64,000 nt of DNA from Varanus komodoensis (taxonomy: Eukaryota; Chordata; Lepidosauria; Squamata; Varanidae). The stretch's first letter is position 1; each line of letters starts with the position of its first letter. The stretch covers positions 5,025,981-5,089,980 of the forward strand of contig NW_025335440.1 in the NCBI RefSeq assembly GCF_004798865.1, in the 5' to 3' direction. The position numbers and the translations under genes were made by a program. Positions 14,001-25,240 of this stretch are shown here, in pieces. Under the pieces are notes generated by a model. It was not told the origin of the DNA. It saw nothing but the letters and a program-made list of their open reading frames with translations, and ran no database searches.

Positions 14001-14854
14001 AGAGCTGATTGCAGTATCTGCAAGACCACAGCAAAGTCTAGACTTACAAGGAGCAGCCTGGCCTATGAAAGAACACGCCTTGAGTCAAGCTTGTTGCTGG
14101 GCTGGAAACGGGGCATTTTCCACAGAGCACTGCAGGTGGTAAGTGAGAGCTGTTGTATCCTGCGGCACTGATGTATTTTCTCTTCCCCTTGCCAAACAGG
14201 CTTTGAGTCAGCACTTTGCAAAATGCATGAATGAGGACAGCGAGAAGATGAATGGGCACGGTCGCTCGTGTGCCACCTTTGTGGTGCCACTTTCAGCCCT
14301 GTGAGGGTGAGAGAGCCTACTGCCCTCCGAAGCCTCGACTGTCAGTGTTGCAGACTCGGGTTCTTCCAAAACAGGAAAGGGGAAGGAAGCCTGGAAGCGG
14401 GAGCCTTACATGTTTTTGGACATCACTGCCAATTTCCGTGCTTATCTTCACATACTCAGCTACTGGTCCCGCCAAGAGAGAGTCAAAAGCCTGCACATAT
14501 TCAGCTACTCCTGGAGGGAAAAAGGGAGAAAAATGGATATGAACTGCAAGAAGAGGAAGATGGATTCTGCCTGAGGCATTCACAAGTAACAGCCAGAGAA
14601 AGCATCATCCAGAGATACTTTTACAAGTGTCCTAGTTCTACATATCAGTCCTGTCCCAGCGTGCACACCGCCCAGAACCACGCTGGCCACCAACTGCAAC
14701 ACTCAGGAAGGAGAAGCACCATGTTCAGCTTGAGGATCTTACCTTTTGGAGAGCAATCTCCATAACCACTGATTCCACCAGGGCCACGGGACGCCATCTC
14801 CAAGCGCCCCACTGCTTTCTCCAACCGTTCGACAAGGCTCTGCAGCTCTGTCAT
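1925..14854 (-). CDS. CAP1: CAP1, adenylyl cyclase-associated protein 1 (whole coding span, 12 coding exons)
   Basis: CAP1 is a cytosolic actin-turnover factor: it helps cofilin sever filaments and recharges ADP-actin with ATP. Coding exons in transcript order (plus coordinates) are 14743-14854, 14410-14510, 13657-13734, 11299-11442, 10624-10709, 9954-10059, 9660-9843, 7759-7946, 5773-5896, 3911-3993, 2724-2867 and 1925-2008. All have GT-AG borders, all phases join, and the total is 1434 nt: 477 residues plus TAA (human CAP1 is 475). Domains: N-terminal oligomerising helix with two RLE motifs (about 9-20), helical folded domain (about 40-215), polyproline tract (about 222-240), WH2 (about 255-285, [14 protein letters not shown] then LKHV), and C-terminal beta-sheet CARP domain (about 320-477). 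CAP1 is preferred over CAP2 because of [22 protein letters not shown] and the ending TVTEIAG, and because MFSD2A lies next door. No disabling change was seen. Confidence 0.97.
2724..2867 (-). CDS. CAP1: CAP1 exon 12, CARP domain
   Basis: This 144-nt exon encodes [20 protein letters not shown] to [15 protein letters not shown]. The stretch from [14 protein letters not shown] is highly conserved and contributes to the CARP dimer and the actin surface. The acceptor is cctgccag and the donor TTT|gtaagt. Confidence 0.97.
3911..3993 (-). CDS. CAP1: CAP1 exon 11, CARP domain
   Basis: This 83-nt exon encodes [20 protein letters not shown] to VKVQ. It completes a split Asp codon from exon 10. The [14 protein letters not shown] block is near-invariant in CAP1. 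The acceptor is cccctgcag and the donor CAG|gtaagt. Confidence 0.96.
5773..5896 (-). CDS. CAP1: CAP1 exon 10, CARP domain
   Basis: This 124-nt exon encodes [20 protein letters not shown] and ends KGKINSITL plus one base. It forms beta strands of the CARP domain. The acceptor is tttctctag and the donor G|gtaggt. Confidence 0.96.
7759..7946 (-). CDS. CAP1: CAP1 exon 9, end of WH2, second proline-rich linker, CARP start
   Basis: This 188-nt exon runs from [16 protein letters not shown] through a Lys/Pro-rich linker to [15 protein letters not shown] is the LKKT-like actin-contact motif of the WH2 domain. LELEGKKW marks the first strand of the C-terminal CARP beta-sheet domain, which binds ADP-actin. 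The acceptor is ttcctag and the donor GTG|gtgagt. Confidence 0.96.
8248..9075 (-). mobile_element. CR1 LINE 3' part in CAP1 intron
   Basis: The minus strand shows degenerate CR1 protein ([39 protein letters not shown]) followed by the CR1 3' region. On the plus strand this reads as agttggaaggggcctgcagg ... tgatgtccagcggaatctgg. It lies between CAP1 exons 8 and 9 and is heavily decayed. Confidence 0.85.
9660..9843 (-). CDS. CAP1: CAP1 exon 8, polyproline tract and start of WH2
   Basis: This 184-nt exon encodes a variable linker ([12 protein letters not shown]), then runs of six and five prolines, then [15 protein letters not shown]. In the family the proline tract recruits profilin and SH3 proteins (for example Abl), and the WH2 motif binds monomeric actin and supports nucleotide exchange. 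The linker differs from human but is similar in length. The plus strand here, which is the transcription template, carries several runs of five to six G. Confidence 0.96.
9954..10059 (-). CDS. CAP1: CAP1 exon 7, end of helical folded domain
   Basis: This 106-nt exon encodes [20 protein letters not shown] and ends [10 protein letters not shown]. The acceptor is tttctccag and the donor ACG|gtgagt. It completes the helical domain just before the polyproline linker. Confidence 0.96.
10624..10709 (-). CDS. CAP1: CAP1 exon 6
   Basis: This 86-nt exon encodes [19 protein letters not shown] through VLKEYKD plus two bases of a Val codon. Two GT dinucleotides lie side by side at the donor. Only the downstream one (gtaggt) keeps the frame with exon 7, restoring KDVDKKHVDW, so I chose it. 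The other would shift the frame. Confidence 0.93.
11299..11442 (-). CDS. CAP1: CAP1 exon 5, helical folded domain core
   Basis: This 144-nt exon (48 residues, phase 0 at both ends) contains [20 protein letters not shown] and ends ALGWVAM. It is among the most conserved blocks of the family. The acceptor is gttgtag and the donor ATG|gtaaga. Confidence 0.97.
11980..12205 (+). mobile_element. tRNA-derived SINE with L2-like tail, copy A
   Basis: It has agagccagtgtggtgtggcg, a tRNA-like B box in gggttctagtcccc, then ctgggtgactttgggccagt, cctcacagggctgttgttgt and an aggatataaat tail. It is a MIR-like, L2-tailed reptilian SINE and near full length. It lies in a CAP1 intron. Confidence 0.85.
13136..13458. 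mobile_element. MITE-like DNA element with gtttccccaaaaataag terminus
   Basis: The left end ccctgtttccccaaaaata, repeated ccccaaaaataagcccc blocks, and the right part agtgcatcttctggagcaaa then aagacccggtct match a widespread reptilian miniature element that I recognise but cannot name. The right terminal repeat is partly deleted. TA dinucleotides flank both ends, as in Tc1/mariner-like insertion. Confidence 0.55.
13657..13734 (-). CDS. CAP1: CAP1 exon 4, helical folded domain
   Basis: This 78-nt phase-0 exon encodes 26 residues from AEMVQEGLM to ASQCQQPTA. The ASQCQQP stretch is a conserved CAP1 signature. The acceptor is gttgcag and the donor GCG|gtaagt. Confidence 0.96.
14410..14510 (-). 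CDS. CAP1: CAP1 exon 3, start of helical folded domain
   Basis: This 101-nt exon has acceptor ccctccag and donor CAT|gtaagg. It encodes [19 protein letters not shown] and ends [19 protein letters not shown] is typical of CAP1 rather than CAP2. This is the beginning of the alpha-helical domain that binds cofilin-actin at filament ends. Confidence 0.96.
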
Positions 14855-14864
14855 TTTCCAGCAC
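14743..14864 (-). CDS. CAP1: CAP1 exon 2 with start codon
   Basis: ATG lies at 14852-14854 (reverse strand). It follows a ten-base 5'UTR remnant and an acceptor ending ccttcaaag. The exon encodes 37 residues plus one base, starting [19 protein letters not shown], and the donor is G|gtaag. The two RLE motifs form the amphipathic helix used for oligomerisation and, in yeast, adenylyl cyclase binding. This start matches the family N-terminus, so no further upstream coding exon is expected. Confidence 0.95.
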
Positions 14865-15697
14865 CTTTGAAGGAAAACCACCATCAGGAAGAGAGCTGAT
14901 GCAGCCAATACCAAGACAGATTTCATTTAAGGACAGTCTTATGCTGATTAGGCAGCAGATCTCAGACTGAAGCCAAGAAAGCATAACTGAGAGCTATTTA
15001 TGGATTCCTGCCCACCCTTTTGGCAAGAACTTCTTGCTGTGAAGAAGGCACCAAGCAAGCAGTTTGGCGAACAAGTGAAGATGATGCCTGAAGGAGGGGA
15101 AAGTAAGAAATCCTAGAAAAGATGAGCCAGGCGCAAGGGGGAAAGCCAGGACGGAGGGATAGTCCCAGGACAGAGCCTGAGTGATTCCAGTCAGGGCTCA
15201 AGAAACATAACTGGTAAGACAGGCCTACAATCTTGCTCTCACAAAGCTGAAGGTGCAGCATGAAGTAAAGGAGAAGGGTCAGCAGCTACTGGACCAACGT
15301 GGACAAAGGGCTCCAGCTGAGCCCAGACTGCCTGCAGGCCTGTGCCAGCAACAGCAATGAAGGCATCAGGGATGGGGACCGTAAGACCACCCTGCAGGAT
15401 CTGCTTCAAGATGGGGCCAGCTTCCCAGAACCCTGTAATGAGCAACAGAAGGAAACAGACATGCCCAACATGTTGTCCCTCCAATCTGGTATTCAGACAG
15501 CCACTGCAGCTAGACAAATTATCACTAATAGCCATTGATAAGACTTATCCAGTCCATTTTGAAGTCATGTAAGTAACCTCCCGTCAGATTACAACAGCCG
15601 TTTCCTTAAGCTTACTGTGCATTGTGTGTGCCCTGGAATCTACAGACCATCGCACGCCACCTTCCCCACAGATTACATATGTAATAAGGTGCTAGAG

Positions 15698-15931
15698 CAG
15701 GGGCCAAATTTGTCCCTCTGGGGTTCCCCACATAGCCACGTCTCCTTTCCCTGATCACCCAGGTTTGGCAAAAATTGCCCTGTAAAAGGTCAAAATGTCT
15801 CTCCTGAGATTAGTTACTGACAGTAAGCGTTTTAAGCTCAACTATGCTGGCATTCTGGCCCATTCTGCCACTAGAATGCCCCCCACCCCAAGAACTTTAG
15901 CCCATCAGCTTGAAGTAGTTTGACACCCCTG
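15698..15931. mobile_element. hAT-type miniature DNA element (234 bp)
   Basis: The termini are caggggcc and cacccctg, i.e. CAGGGG inverted ends as in hAT elements, with the gtttgacacccctg end typical of these miniatures. Flanks carry a near-perfect 8-bp duplication: tgctagag at 15,690-15,697 and tgctagac at 15,932-15,939. No transposase is encoded. Confidence 0.7.
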
Positions 15932-16469
15932 TGCTAGACAGACTGCTTTCTACCCCAATGACATTTAAATATTTTCCTTCTCATCTCATCCATCATCTTA
16001 AAAACAAATGATAGGGCCTTTTAAAATTGAGTTTTCTTGTGAGAGGTAGAGAAGGCCTAATTTACAGAGTAACAGAGTCCTAGAACACCCATCTCACCCT
16101 AAAAGGCTGCAGAAACTCTTTCAGAAGTTCTTCTGCATCCCCAGGAACAGTCAGAACCACCACGCTTTAGAGAAGCCAACTGTTTGCAAAAGAAACTCCA
16201 AGACCTTCTAAGCAATCCAGTTCCATGACTGCAGCAGAGGAATTAGCATGCTAGGCCGACAGCATGCATGTGCCAAGACAAGCAGCTGCCCAAGATAACA
16301 AACAATAGCTCTCCTGTTCATGCTTTTGCACAGGACCTTGTTTTCCAAAGAATGCCAAACAACAGACTTCGGCACGTGAGTTTTGTTAGCCCCCTCCTTC
16401 AAAGGAGCACAAAGCCTGCTGTTTAGCCTACTAAATGGGAGACGATTTAGAATTCACCCCCCCCTCAAA

Positions 16470-16493
16470 ACACACACACACACACACACACAC
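16470..16493. repeat. (CA)n microsatellite
   Basis: About 12 CA units in CAP1 intron 1. Confidence 0.97.
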
Positions 16494-18477
16494 TCTATGA
16501 GAATGCTGTGAGGGACCAGCCAGTTACTTTTTAATCAGTTAAGTCATTTGCACAATGAATCACGGCTGGCATTTCAAGCATGAATCATAGCTGCAGGCTG
16601 AGAGAATTCCCTCGCATCTCCTAGGAGCTCCAAACCAAATCTGGCAACGTTTTACCCCTAGTTACTGGATGCCACGCAAGGCCAAAAGAGGCCAACAAAA
16701 CTTACTTCACGACACCGCTGGCTTTTCTGAACCTTGAATTCCCGGCAGGTGAGATTAACTGCGCAGTAAGTTTGCTGTGCCCACTGAGCATTCATGTAGG
16801 CTGTGAATGGCTGTTAAGAAACCTGCCAGTCCCTTCAGTGGGGACCTCACACAGAAGGTCTGCTCTTTGCACTGAACCACACTTAGCCACACGGCAGGGT
16901 CAGTGAAGCAAAACACGTGAACAAGATGTCAGTTTTGTCCGGAAAGCTGGGCGAGTTAATTGTGGCTTCTCTCACCACAGAATGGTTTGAAAGTTCTGTC
17001 AAAACATAGGCAAGCAATTGTATTTCACCTGCTCCTCTCTGCTGCTTTTGAAAACCGTTGAAAGACACAGCCAGGAAACTAATATTGTCTGATGCAACTC
17101 TTCTGCTCCTGTTTGCGGCACACATTCACCTCAAAGAAGGGGAAGAGAAAAGCTTCCTTCCTGGAGCTGAAACAGCTCTTCCTGAGTTCCGCTTTACCCA
17201 AAGGCAAATTAGCAAACTCAAAGGGCCTCCTACCCTTATCAACTTGATCAGAATTCTAAGAAAATTCCCTTCTAGGGTAGATCAACTGAAGTATATAAAA
17301 AATATAGAAATACTTCCTCAATATACACTCCCTGGATTACTGCAGTTCAGAAAACTTCCTATAAGCAGATTTCTTATGGGTTTGGGATCCTAATTCCACT
17401 ATGCTATTTACTGTGCCCATCTACACCTGCCATAGGCTAGGACAGGAAACTTGGAGCCTGAAGAAGTTTCTAAAAGCACAAACAATCCTTACATCTCCCC
17501 ACACAGTTCTCAGCAGAGCAAAAGAGAAGGGACCCTATGAAGTGCTTTGCTAAAAGGGAGCAAGAATGACTGAACCGTTTCTCTTACATGATTTAGGATC
17601 TTGCCAGCTGAAATTCTACAGGAGAAGCCCCAAATGTGGAGCCTCAGTGATCAGCAAATGACCCCAGAAGCTGCCACGAAAGCAGCTATTTAAAACTGGA
17701 CGATAGCCGCTATATGTGGCTCTCTAAAGGTATGTGCATCAGGCAATGATGCAGAAGTTTCTTTTTGAGATACTCCAGCTCAGAAATTAGTAACTGTGGT
17801 AGATCTTGCCACAGGCTACCCTCCTAGATCTATTATGTACTGCATTTTTATTCCATTTTTCAGACCATCAGCATCTCTCAAAGACTCTCCAAATAGAAGA
17901 GAGGGAAGGTCCATGTCATCAGGTTCACAAACTCAGAGGATGGGGCACACGAGGGAAGAGAAGAGATGGCCTGTGTGATTTCTGTTAAACTCCCTATACA
18001 ATCAATTCCTCTAGGCATTGTACAAAACAAAACAAAACCTGACAAGCGTAACACAAACACACCATCACCGCATGAGCTAAAAACAGAGATGCAAAAACTA
18101 AACCTCACCATCAGGTACAGGAGTTAAGCAGCACCACAAGGACTAACATGATAGATCTTAAAGAATTAACATACTAAAATGCTTAAAATGCCTGAGACTA
18201 CAGAAAAATCTTAGGCTGGAGCTGAAATGATAGCAGCCTGGGGCAACTAGGAAAGCCTTTTAAGGGAAAGCATCTCGGAGCTGAGTGGGGTGGAGGAAGG
18301 AGTCACAACTGGAAAATACCTTATTGCCACCCTTTGAAGCCTTAGGAAAAACAGACCCTTGAAGAACAATCTGACTTCTACTTGCAGAAGCTTTTCTGCC
18401 GGTTCAGGGGGGGCCACAGTGGAGCTCAGAGCCCAAACTGCCCTGCACAGCAATACATCAAGTTAGCACACCGTGTC

Positions 18478-18602
18478 AACTTTGCCAAGCTGGAAAGGGG
18501 CGGACCTGTGGCCAGATGGGTGGCTGCATGTGGAAGCAGAGCAGGGGGTTGGACTTAGTGCCCCAATAAGTGCCTTCCAAATCGACTACTATTCCATTCC
18601 TT
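18478..18602 (+). mobile_element. Short CR1 LINE 3' end
   Basis: Sense 3' terminus with caggggttgga-like gcagggggttggacttagtg and an attccattcc tail, typical of CR1. It lies in CAP1 intron 1. Confidence 0.65.
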
Positions 18603-18631
18603 GCCCATAAAAAATGGCATTATGTCAAGTC

Positions 18632-18790
18632 AGAGCATTGGTCCACCTAGTCGCTCAGTACTGTTGATACTGGTTGGCAGGAGCTCGGCCGGATTTCAGA
18701 CAGAAATTTTTTCTAGCCCTCCCTGCGGATGCCTGTGTTGAACCTGGACCTCCCACAAGCAAAACACGTGCTCTATTTCCAATGGCTTTC
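18632..18790 (-). mobile_element. Second tRNA-SINE family, copy 1
   Basis: The plus strand reads agtcagagcattggtccacc, ggttggcaggagctcggccg and gttgaacctggacctcccac, the reverse complement of a reptilian SINE with a tRNA B box (GGTTCAA). It lies in CAP1 intron 1. Confidence 0.6.
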
Positions 18791-19346
18791 CTAGTTTTAT
18801 GCTACAGAGCTGTCAACAGCAAACATTCAAGCTGACTTCCTGAGTTCAGACTAGACCAGGTCAAGCTCAGGGAGAGACGACCTGCCCACTTCTCAGGCAG
18901 TGGGTCTCAGCTCACTCGAGCCTGGGAAGTCTTTATGCACGGGCACACTGGAAAGGATATGGGCAGCGGAGAAGAGGCAGGTACGGTGGCTTGAAGATGG
19001 GCAAATTCAGGGGAGAAAGGAAAGGGCGCATGGTTGAGCCTCCCCTGACGGATAGTGGCTAAAGGAAACTTTGAAAAATTTAAAAGGTGCATATTTAAAT
19101 ATAATTTTAAAATAATTATATTATTTCAAGTATTTTTTTAAAAAACAGAAATACAGCATAGCCAATGGCTAGAAATCCTGGGAACAGTGGTCTACAATAA
19201 CAGGAAGACCACACGCTGTTCACCCCAATTTAAAATGTGAAGGGTAGGGTGGGGAAGAGAAACCAGCTTCCATCATCCTGTCAAACACAGTAGCAGCTGA
19301 AGTTTTACATTCAGTTATAAAGAGTGGAAGTTGCCACCTCCTGACT

Positions 19347-19558
19347 AGAGTGGTGTAGTGGTTAAGAACACAAAATTAGGACTCTGGATTCTAGTGCCCA
19401 CTCAAGCTGTGAAATACACTGGGAGACTTTGGACCAACCACAGACTCTTGGCCCAACCTACCTCACAGGATTGTTGTTGTGGGGATGGGGATATGATTGA
19501 GATAATGTAAGCCGCACTGAGTTTCTTGAAAGGAAAAAAGGCAGGATATAAATATAAG
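19347..19558 (+). mobile_element. tRNA-derived SINE with L2-like tail, copy B
   Basis: It has agtggtgtagtggttaagaa, attctagtgccc, ctacctcacaggattgttgt and an aggatataaat end. It is more diverged than copy A. It lies in CAP1 intron 1. Confidence 0.8.
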
Positions 19559-20087
19559 AGCTACCTCTAGAATCCTGGAATCTGTGGTCTAGAACATCTG
19601 AAGGCAGGCTGAGGGGATCTCTGAACCTCTGAAACTGCAAATTCTGCTCAAGGTAAGGCAAGCGTCCCATGATAAGTACAATTGTTAGCTTTGGACATAA
19701 CAGGAAGCAAGCTGAAATAGGGCAGTTGCTCCCATGAAGAAGTCGCTAGCAAAGACTTCAACTACCCCCAAAAAGAACTCAGACACCAACAGGAAGTGAT
19801 ATTTGTAACTTCCAGCCAATAATGCTGAAGACCACTTCCTTTTGCCACCATTTTGTAACTGTTCTGCCTTTTTTCAATAGTGTTCCATTCTCTCAAGAAA
19901 GTCCTGCAGATGAAAAACCACAGCTCCATTGCGTTTTGCTGTCAGAGGAAGTTTTTATTCAGAACTTTCTACTTCTGTGCTTGGCCTGTTGCCTTATGTG
20001 CCTAAAGTTGCTCACAGCCAATCCCAGAACAAACATACATTGGCCAACATGAGCAGCCATTTTAGAAACACAGGAAGCTCTCTCATT

Positions 20088-20215
20088 TGAATTGGATCAC
20101 TGGCTTGTGTAGTCCAGGATTATCTGCACTGGCCGGCAGTGGGCCTCCAAGGCAGGGGTCTTTCCCAGTTCTGAACTTGGAACTTTCTGAATATAAACCA
20201 TGTGTTCTACAGTCA
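20088..20215 (-). mobile_element. Second tRNA-SINE family, copy 2
   Basis: It shares ttggatcactgg ... ctggccggcagtgggcctcc ... aggcaggggtctttcccag with copy 1's family. It is more decayed. Confidence 0.5.
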
Positions 20216-22516
20216 TAATATGGTGTATGGCCATAAAAGTCAACAGGCTAATGTATTTAGCATGGTGCCTATTATGGCTACTCCCTAGCCCCACAAGCAT
20301 TAACAAGCATCAGATTTCAATAAAAATTGGTCCTGGATTTTGGTCCCTGCTCAACACTAACGCTCACCTCAAAGTTCTCCCTCAACATTATTCAAGGGAC
20401 TATTACGCTGATAAATTTGGATAATTGCATGCAGGGAAAGGGAAATGGAAAAGTACAGGTTTGTAAAAGATGTCTTGCCTGCGGTAACACAGAAAAGAAG
20501 TCTCCAAGATGTATTCTTTGAGGCCACAAACATTTAAAATAGGTATGTGTAGGCAGGCAATCAGGAAGACTTTTTTTAGAAGTAGATAACCTGTCAGTGT
20601 GGATACTTGACACTTTTTTGGCTAGCAAGTAATATTTACTGAACTGACTGATTTGTGTGCAAGGCTAAGAGTACAAATGTAACAACTGCCAAGTCCCCTC
20701 TATTTCTAGGTTCCACATTTTGCTAGTAGACAGCTAAGATGCAAATATCATAGAATAATTCTATAAAAGCATGAAGGAAAGCGATGGGGTGGGGTGGGAT
20801 AAAGGTAATTATTTCTTTCTATTCATTAATTTGAAGTATCCACCCACACGGATGTAAAATGGAAATAAAACTGCAAATAAAACCCGTTCTGCTGTGGGTC
20901 ATTCCTTGCTCTTTCAACATCAGGTAATTCTCTACATAAATTACAGTGAACAAACTCCTAAGTGATTTATGCTTAGTGGAGCAGACAGAGGTGCCATTCT
21001 GTGCTACCGAGCCCTGCTGCATTCCATATGGGTCTGATCAGATTAGAGACCCATTACACTCTGCCTAATTGTGTTTCAGATACCAGGATTACTTGCAACT
21101 GGGAAGCTCAGGTGAGCTTCTAACCCTGAGGAATTTGACAAGCTGCTGCAGGCCTTTCCGTTGTGGAGCACAGGGCCTCCTTGGAAGTAGATCAGCATGA
21201 AAGAAATTCCTGAACACCAGGAAGCCTGAGCGTGCCTCTAGAATGTTGGATTTCCCTAGTTTCCCCTTGTGGTCTGTCAGGAACACTTCATCACAGACAC
21301 ACCAACTGCATCTGAAGCCAGTTCTCAAACTAAAGCTGCTGACAATCCAGAAGGCTGGCTGTATGTTTAAAGGCACTGAACATAATTGCTGGCAAAACAA
21401 GCTTTAGCAGGAGATGAATGCATTTGTAAGTGCCTGAGTGGACACCTGGCATGCATTAGCAGAATGATGGTCTGTGCTGACCAGCATTAGGGAACAAACC
21501 ATGGTGAAGATTCCAGCAGTATACAAAACCATGGTTTAAATTTGCTGAGGTGAAGTTGCCTTCACAGGGCACAGCAAGAAAAAAAAAATCAATGAAGCTT
21601 GCAAGCAGACAGCAGCAGAAACTGCCTTTGCTGTTGTCCTTAACACTGATGTTACACTTAATCATGATTATTGCAAAGCACCGACAGCAAACACACTTCA
21701 GAGCATGGTTTCATATCCTAGCTTGAAGAACTTCATAGTGATTTAGAGGCTGAGTCCTAACAGTCTAATTTCTTCCTAAAGGTTAACACTTCACTGCAGC
21801 ATGGGGAGCTAAGAATTTCAACAAACCATTGACCTCCATAATATCTTGTATTCTTCCATCACATCTTCCTTTAGCGATGTCAGCAGCCCTGAAGAGTTCC
21901 ATCCTTTAACACCTAAGTGGCTCTCATACACACTTTACTCAAACACTAGTATTTCCTTCAAGCACCCACTAGCTACTAGTGCCCCCCCCCCACTTTGGAT
22001 GCAACAATTGTGCTGCAGTTCAGACGCAAGACCATGGGAGGGATTTCATAGCTTTTAGAAGGTCACTTAATATTTCCCAAGCTGTGCTGCTAAAAATGCA
22101 TGAGATGCCCAGCAGTATTCCAGATTTCAGAGGAGAATCATTATCCCACGCAAAAATTGGAGCCAAGATGCAAAGTCAAAATGAGATACACAGGCATCCC
22201 TCATCTTACTGGCCTCCCCCTGCAGTCTGCTGGAAATGCCCATGCAACACACTTCTCACCAGGATGCCTCCAAATTTTTTTGCCTGAGAAAACTCCATTG
22301 ATACAAGCAACTCAGGACCCAAACCTCAGCAACTTTAGATGGAAAAAACTCCCCAACTCTCAGCCTCCCTTCCAGCTAGTATGGCTGTAATTATTTCTAT
22401 CTAGACAGGCATAGGATTGTGTTCCAACTATCTTCTTTATTTAACACAATGGGTGTACATGCGGCTTGAAAAAGTAACATTCTTTCCAAAAAGACATTAG
22501 CCCAAAGGATCAGAGA

Positions 22517-22635
22517 ATAGTAGAGCTGGAAGGGGTCAGAGGGCCACTGGGTCCACCCCGCTGCTCGGTGCAGGGCTCCAAGTTAAACCATCCACTGGCG
22601 CATGAGAGGCTGCATCAACCTATGTGTCACCTTGC
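22517..22635 (-). mobile_element. Short CR1 LINE 3' end
   Basis: Antisense CR1 3' end: agaatagtagagctggaagg, then gggccactgggtccacccc. It is strongly truncated and lies in CAP1 intron 1. Confidence 0.75.
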
Positions 22636-23714
22636 TGGGAATGACTTACCACTTGTACCAGTATGACCATGAAGAGATCAGACTCTTTCATTTCCAATTA
22701 CCACAGTTCAGTGCTTTATCTGAACCATAAACTGTAGCTAACAATTAAAGATTAAGTACTGTTTGGTGAAGCCATTTTTAAAGTCGCAAAGTAACAGCTG
22801 AAAGCTTGCTTGTTTCAAACAAAGCAGTTTGGTAGGAACAGAAAACACAACACAGGATTAAGCAAAAACAGAAACCAAAGTTTCCTCTGCCTTCACACAG
22901 CTGCACCATCACAATAGACTCTGGGTTAGCCTGATGTTCAAACGCATGCAGAGGAGGACATGAAAGTTATCTGTGCTATCTTTAGGAATGGCCTAAACCA
23001 GTGTTATTTGGCTGGAGCAGACTTTGTTTTGGTGACAATTACTCAGAGCTGAATTTTGAAGGAACAGAAATGTTTTGATAGATGTGAGGAGAAAAGAGGC
23101 AACAAACTACTGCTTAGAACTTTTCTTCCACAAGAGAAAGGAGTGACTTCAAGGAGACTTGAGCAGAGATGGTTCATTGGACAGCATACAGGATTCAGCA
23201 GAAGCTCTGTATTCTGTGGGTAACAAAATAAGTCACCGATTCTGACATTTATATTTTTTGTATTGCACTTCCTGGAAGAGTTCCACACTATATGAGTCTC
23301 TGCTAGCAACTCTGCAAGGTACATCAAGTACTGTGTCACCCAGCATGCATCATATTAGTGCGATACAGACCTAAACATGAACTAAATTAACACAAGCTTT
23401 TCAGTAGCCAGCAAAAATAAAACACATTTTAACAAATTAAAAGACGAATGGGGAGCAGCTACTCCTGCTGCCCAAAGTCTCCTAAGATTTTAGAATGCTG
23501 AATGATATGGCTATGTGCACCTGCCTGGGAAGAGAACGTCAATGAGAAGGTCCAAGAACTGCACATTCTCTTCTGTACTTCGGTAAACAAGGAAACTAAG
23601 CATGTTCACTCAGCTGTTATCACAATGCAACAGGTAACGGTGCCCAGGTTTCTCCAGATCAAGTTTTATAAGTAGCATCTGCAAAGAAAATACTACACAT
23701 GGAATAAGGGAATT

Positions 23715-23955
23715 AAGTTACAGGAAGCCAGATTCCAGATGGACATCAGGAAAAACTTCCTGACTTGCCTGAGTAGTACAGCAATGGAACTAGTTACCTA
23801 GGGAGGTTGTGGGCTCTCCCACACTGGGGGCATTCAAGAGCCACTTAGGCAGCCATCTGTCAGGGATGCTTTAACTGAAGACTTGCATTGCGCAGAAGTC
23901 TGGACTTGATGGCTTTATAGGCTGCTTCGAAATCCACTCTGCTATGATTCATGGG
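23715..23955 (+). mobile_element. CR1 LINE 3' end
   Basis: Sense CR1 3' end: catcaggaaaaacttcctga, ggttgtgggctctcccacac, gtctggacttgatggcttta, ending ctgctatgattc, the usual CR1 3' terminal motif. It lies in CAP1 intron 1. Confidence 0.8.
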
Positions 23956-25219
23956 AAATGTGTTCTGACACACTGCAAGGGTTCTTTCCAGAAAGCAGGA
24001 CTGTTGCATACCACCACCCGTTCGTTAATCCAGGAAGTTGCCAGAAAGAAGCTTTAATGGAGCACATCTGTAAGTAAGGTTCTCTCTATTAAATAGAGTT
24101 CAACAAGATAAGCACGCCAGGGATTAGTTACTGCTTCTTGTGCATTCAACTCAATGGCTTTTACTGGGCTCTGTTATGCCTACTTGGAGACCCAGAGATA
24201 AACACTGTCTTTCCCTGATGTTGTGTGCTAACTACTGGAAGCATGCGCCTCATGCAGCTGATGACTAAGCAGAGTCAGTTCCTCTTCCAGCAGTTCCTTA
24301 ACTGGGATATGCAGCATTTGGAAAGCTAAGTGCCAGCATACTGTAAAACAGCAAGCACATCTGTAGACATGTGGCTTCTGTCCCAGAGCAGCCAATTCAC
24401 TGCAGTTATACAGATTATAATATAAATGCCTTGCTAATCTAGTATTCTCTTTCAACTACATGCCTTCAGGAAGTTCACAGGTTAGGTATGATGGTGCCCA
24501 TTTCCCTATTTGTTCTTGATATCTGATTTTTGGTTATCCTATTATTAAGCATGTACATTTTGTGTAACTATCATTATTTCCAAGAATGTGTCTAATGCCC
24601 CTTTAAAGTTATCATCACTTCCTGTGGCCGTAACTTCTGTAAATTCTTTGCAAATAAGCCCATAAAGAAAAATAACACTGCAAAAATATATTATAAGGCT
24701 GGCTACTCAAGTTTCCATGTTGGCTGCAGAGAGCAACCACTTCCCACATACTCAGCATTTTATTAGTCTCTTAGGCTAGTGTAAGAAGAAGATTTCTACC
24801 AAGTGAATTGGTAAAGGAGAGGTGGAATGTTATGCTTCCTTTGCTAGGCTGCAGCATTTCTGTGCTAGCTGATTTCCTTCCTCCTTAACTAGCACAAAAC
24901 CAGCCAAGCAGGCTGGAGGAAGAGACCCATCTGTTCGTCCTCCATCAGCCTAAATGTAATTCCTTTTCACCTGTGACTACTAGGCAAGTTGTTAAATACG
25001 AAGTTGAATTATGCATTGCATGAAATAGTAGTTCCTTTTGTCTGTCCAGAGCCTACACCAAGTCCACTTAATTTGGTGACACCAAGGGGCTGAAGGGGGG
25101 GGGGCACATTTCTATGCCCATCATTATTGGCCTTTATTAATTTTCCCATTCATTCAACTGAACTTAGGAAGCATGTTCTAACAATTTGGTCTACCTTCCT
25201 TATCAAGAGGATGACTGTG

Positions 25220-25240
25220 CACACGCGCGCACACACACAC
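25220..25240. repeat. (CA)n/(CG)n short repeat
   Basis: Alternating CA and CG units in CAP1 intron 1. Confidence 0.85.

Noticed and set aside
1925-14854. CAP2 as the identity of the first gene
   Set aside because: Several diagnostic blocks ([29 protein letters not shown]) and the MFSD2A neighbour fit CAP1.
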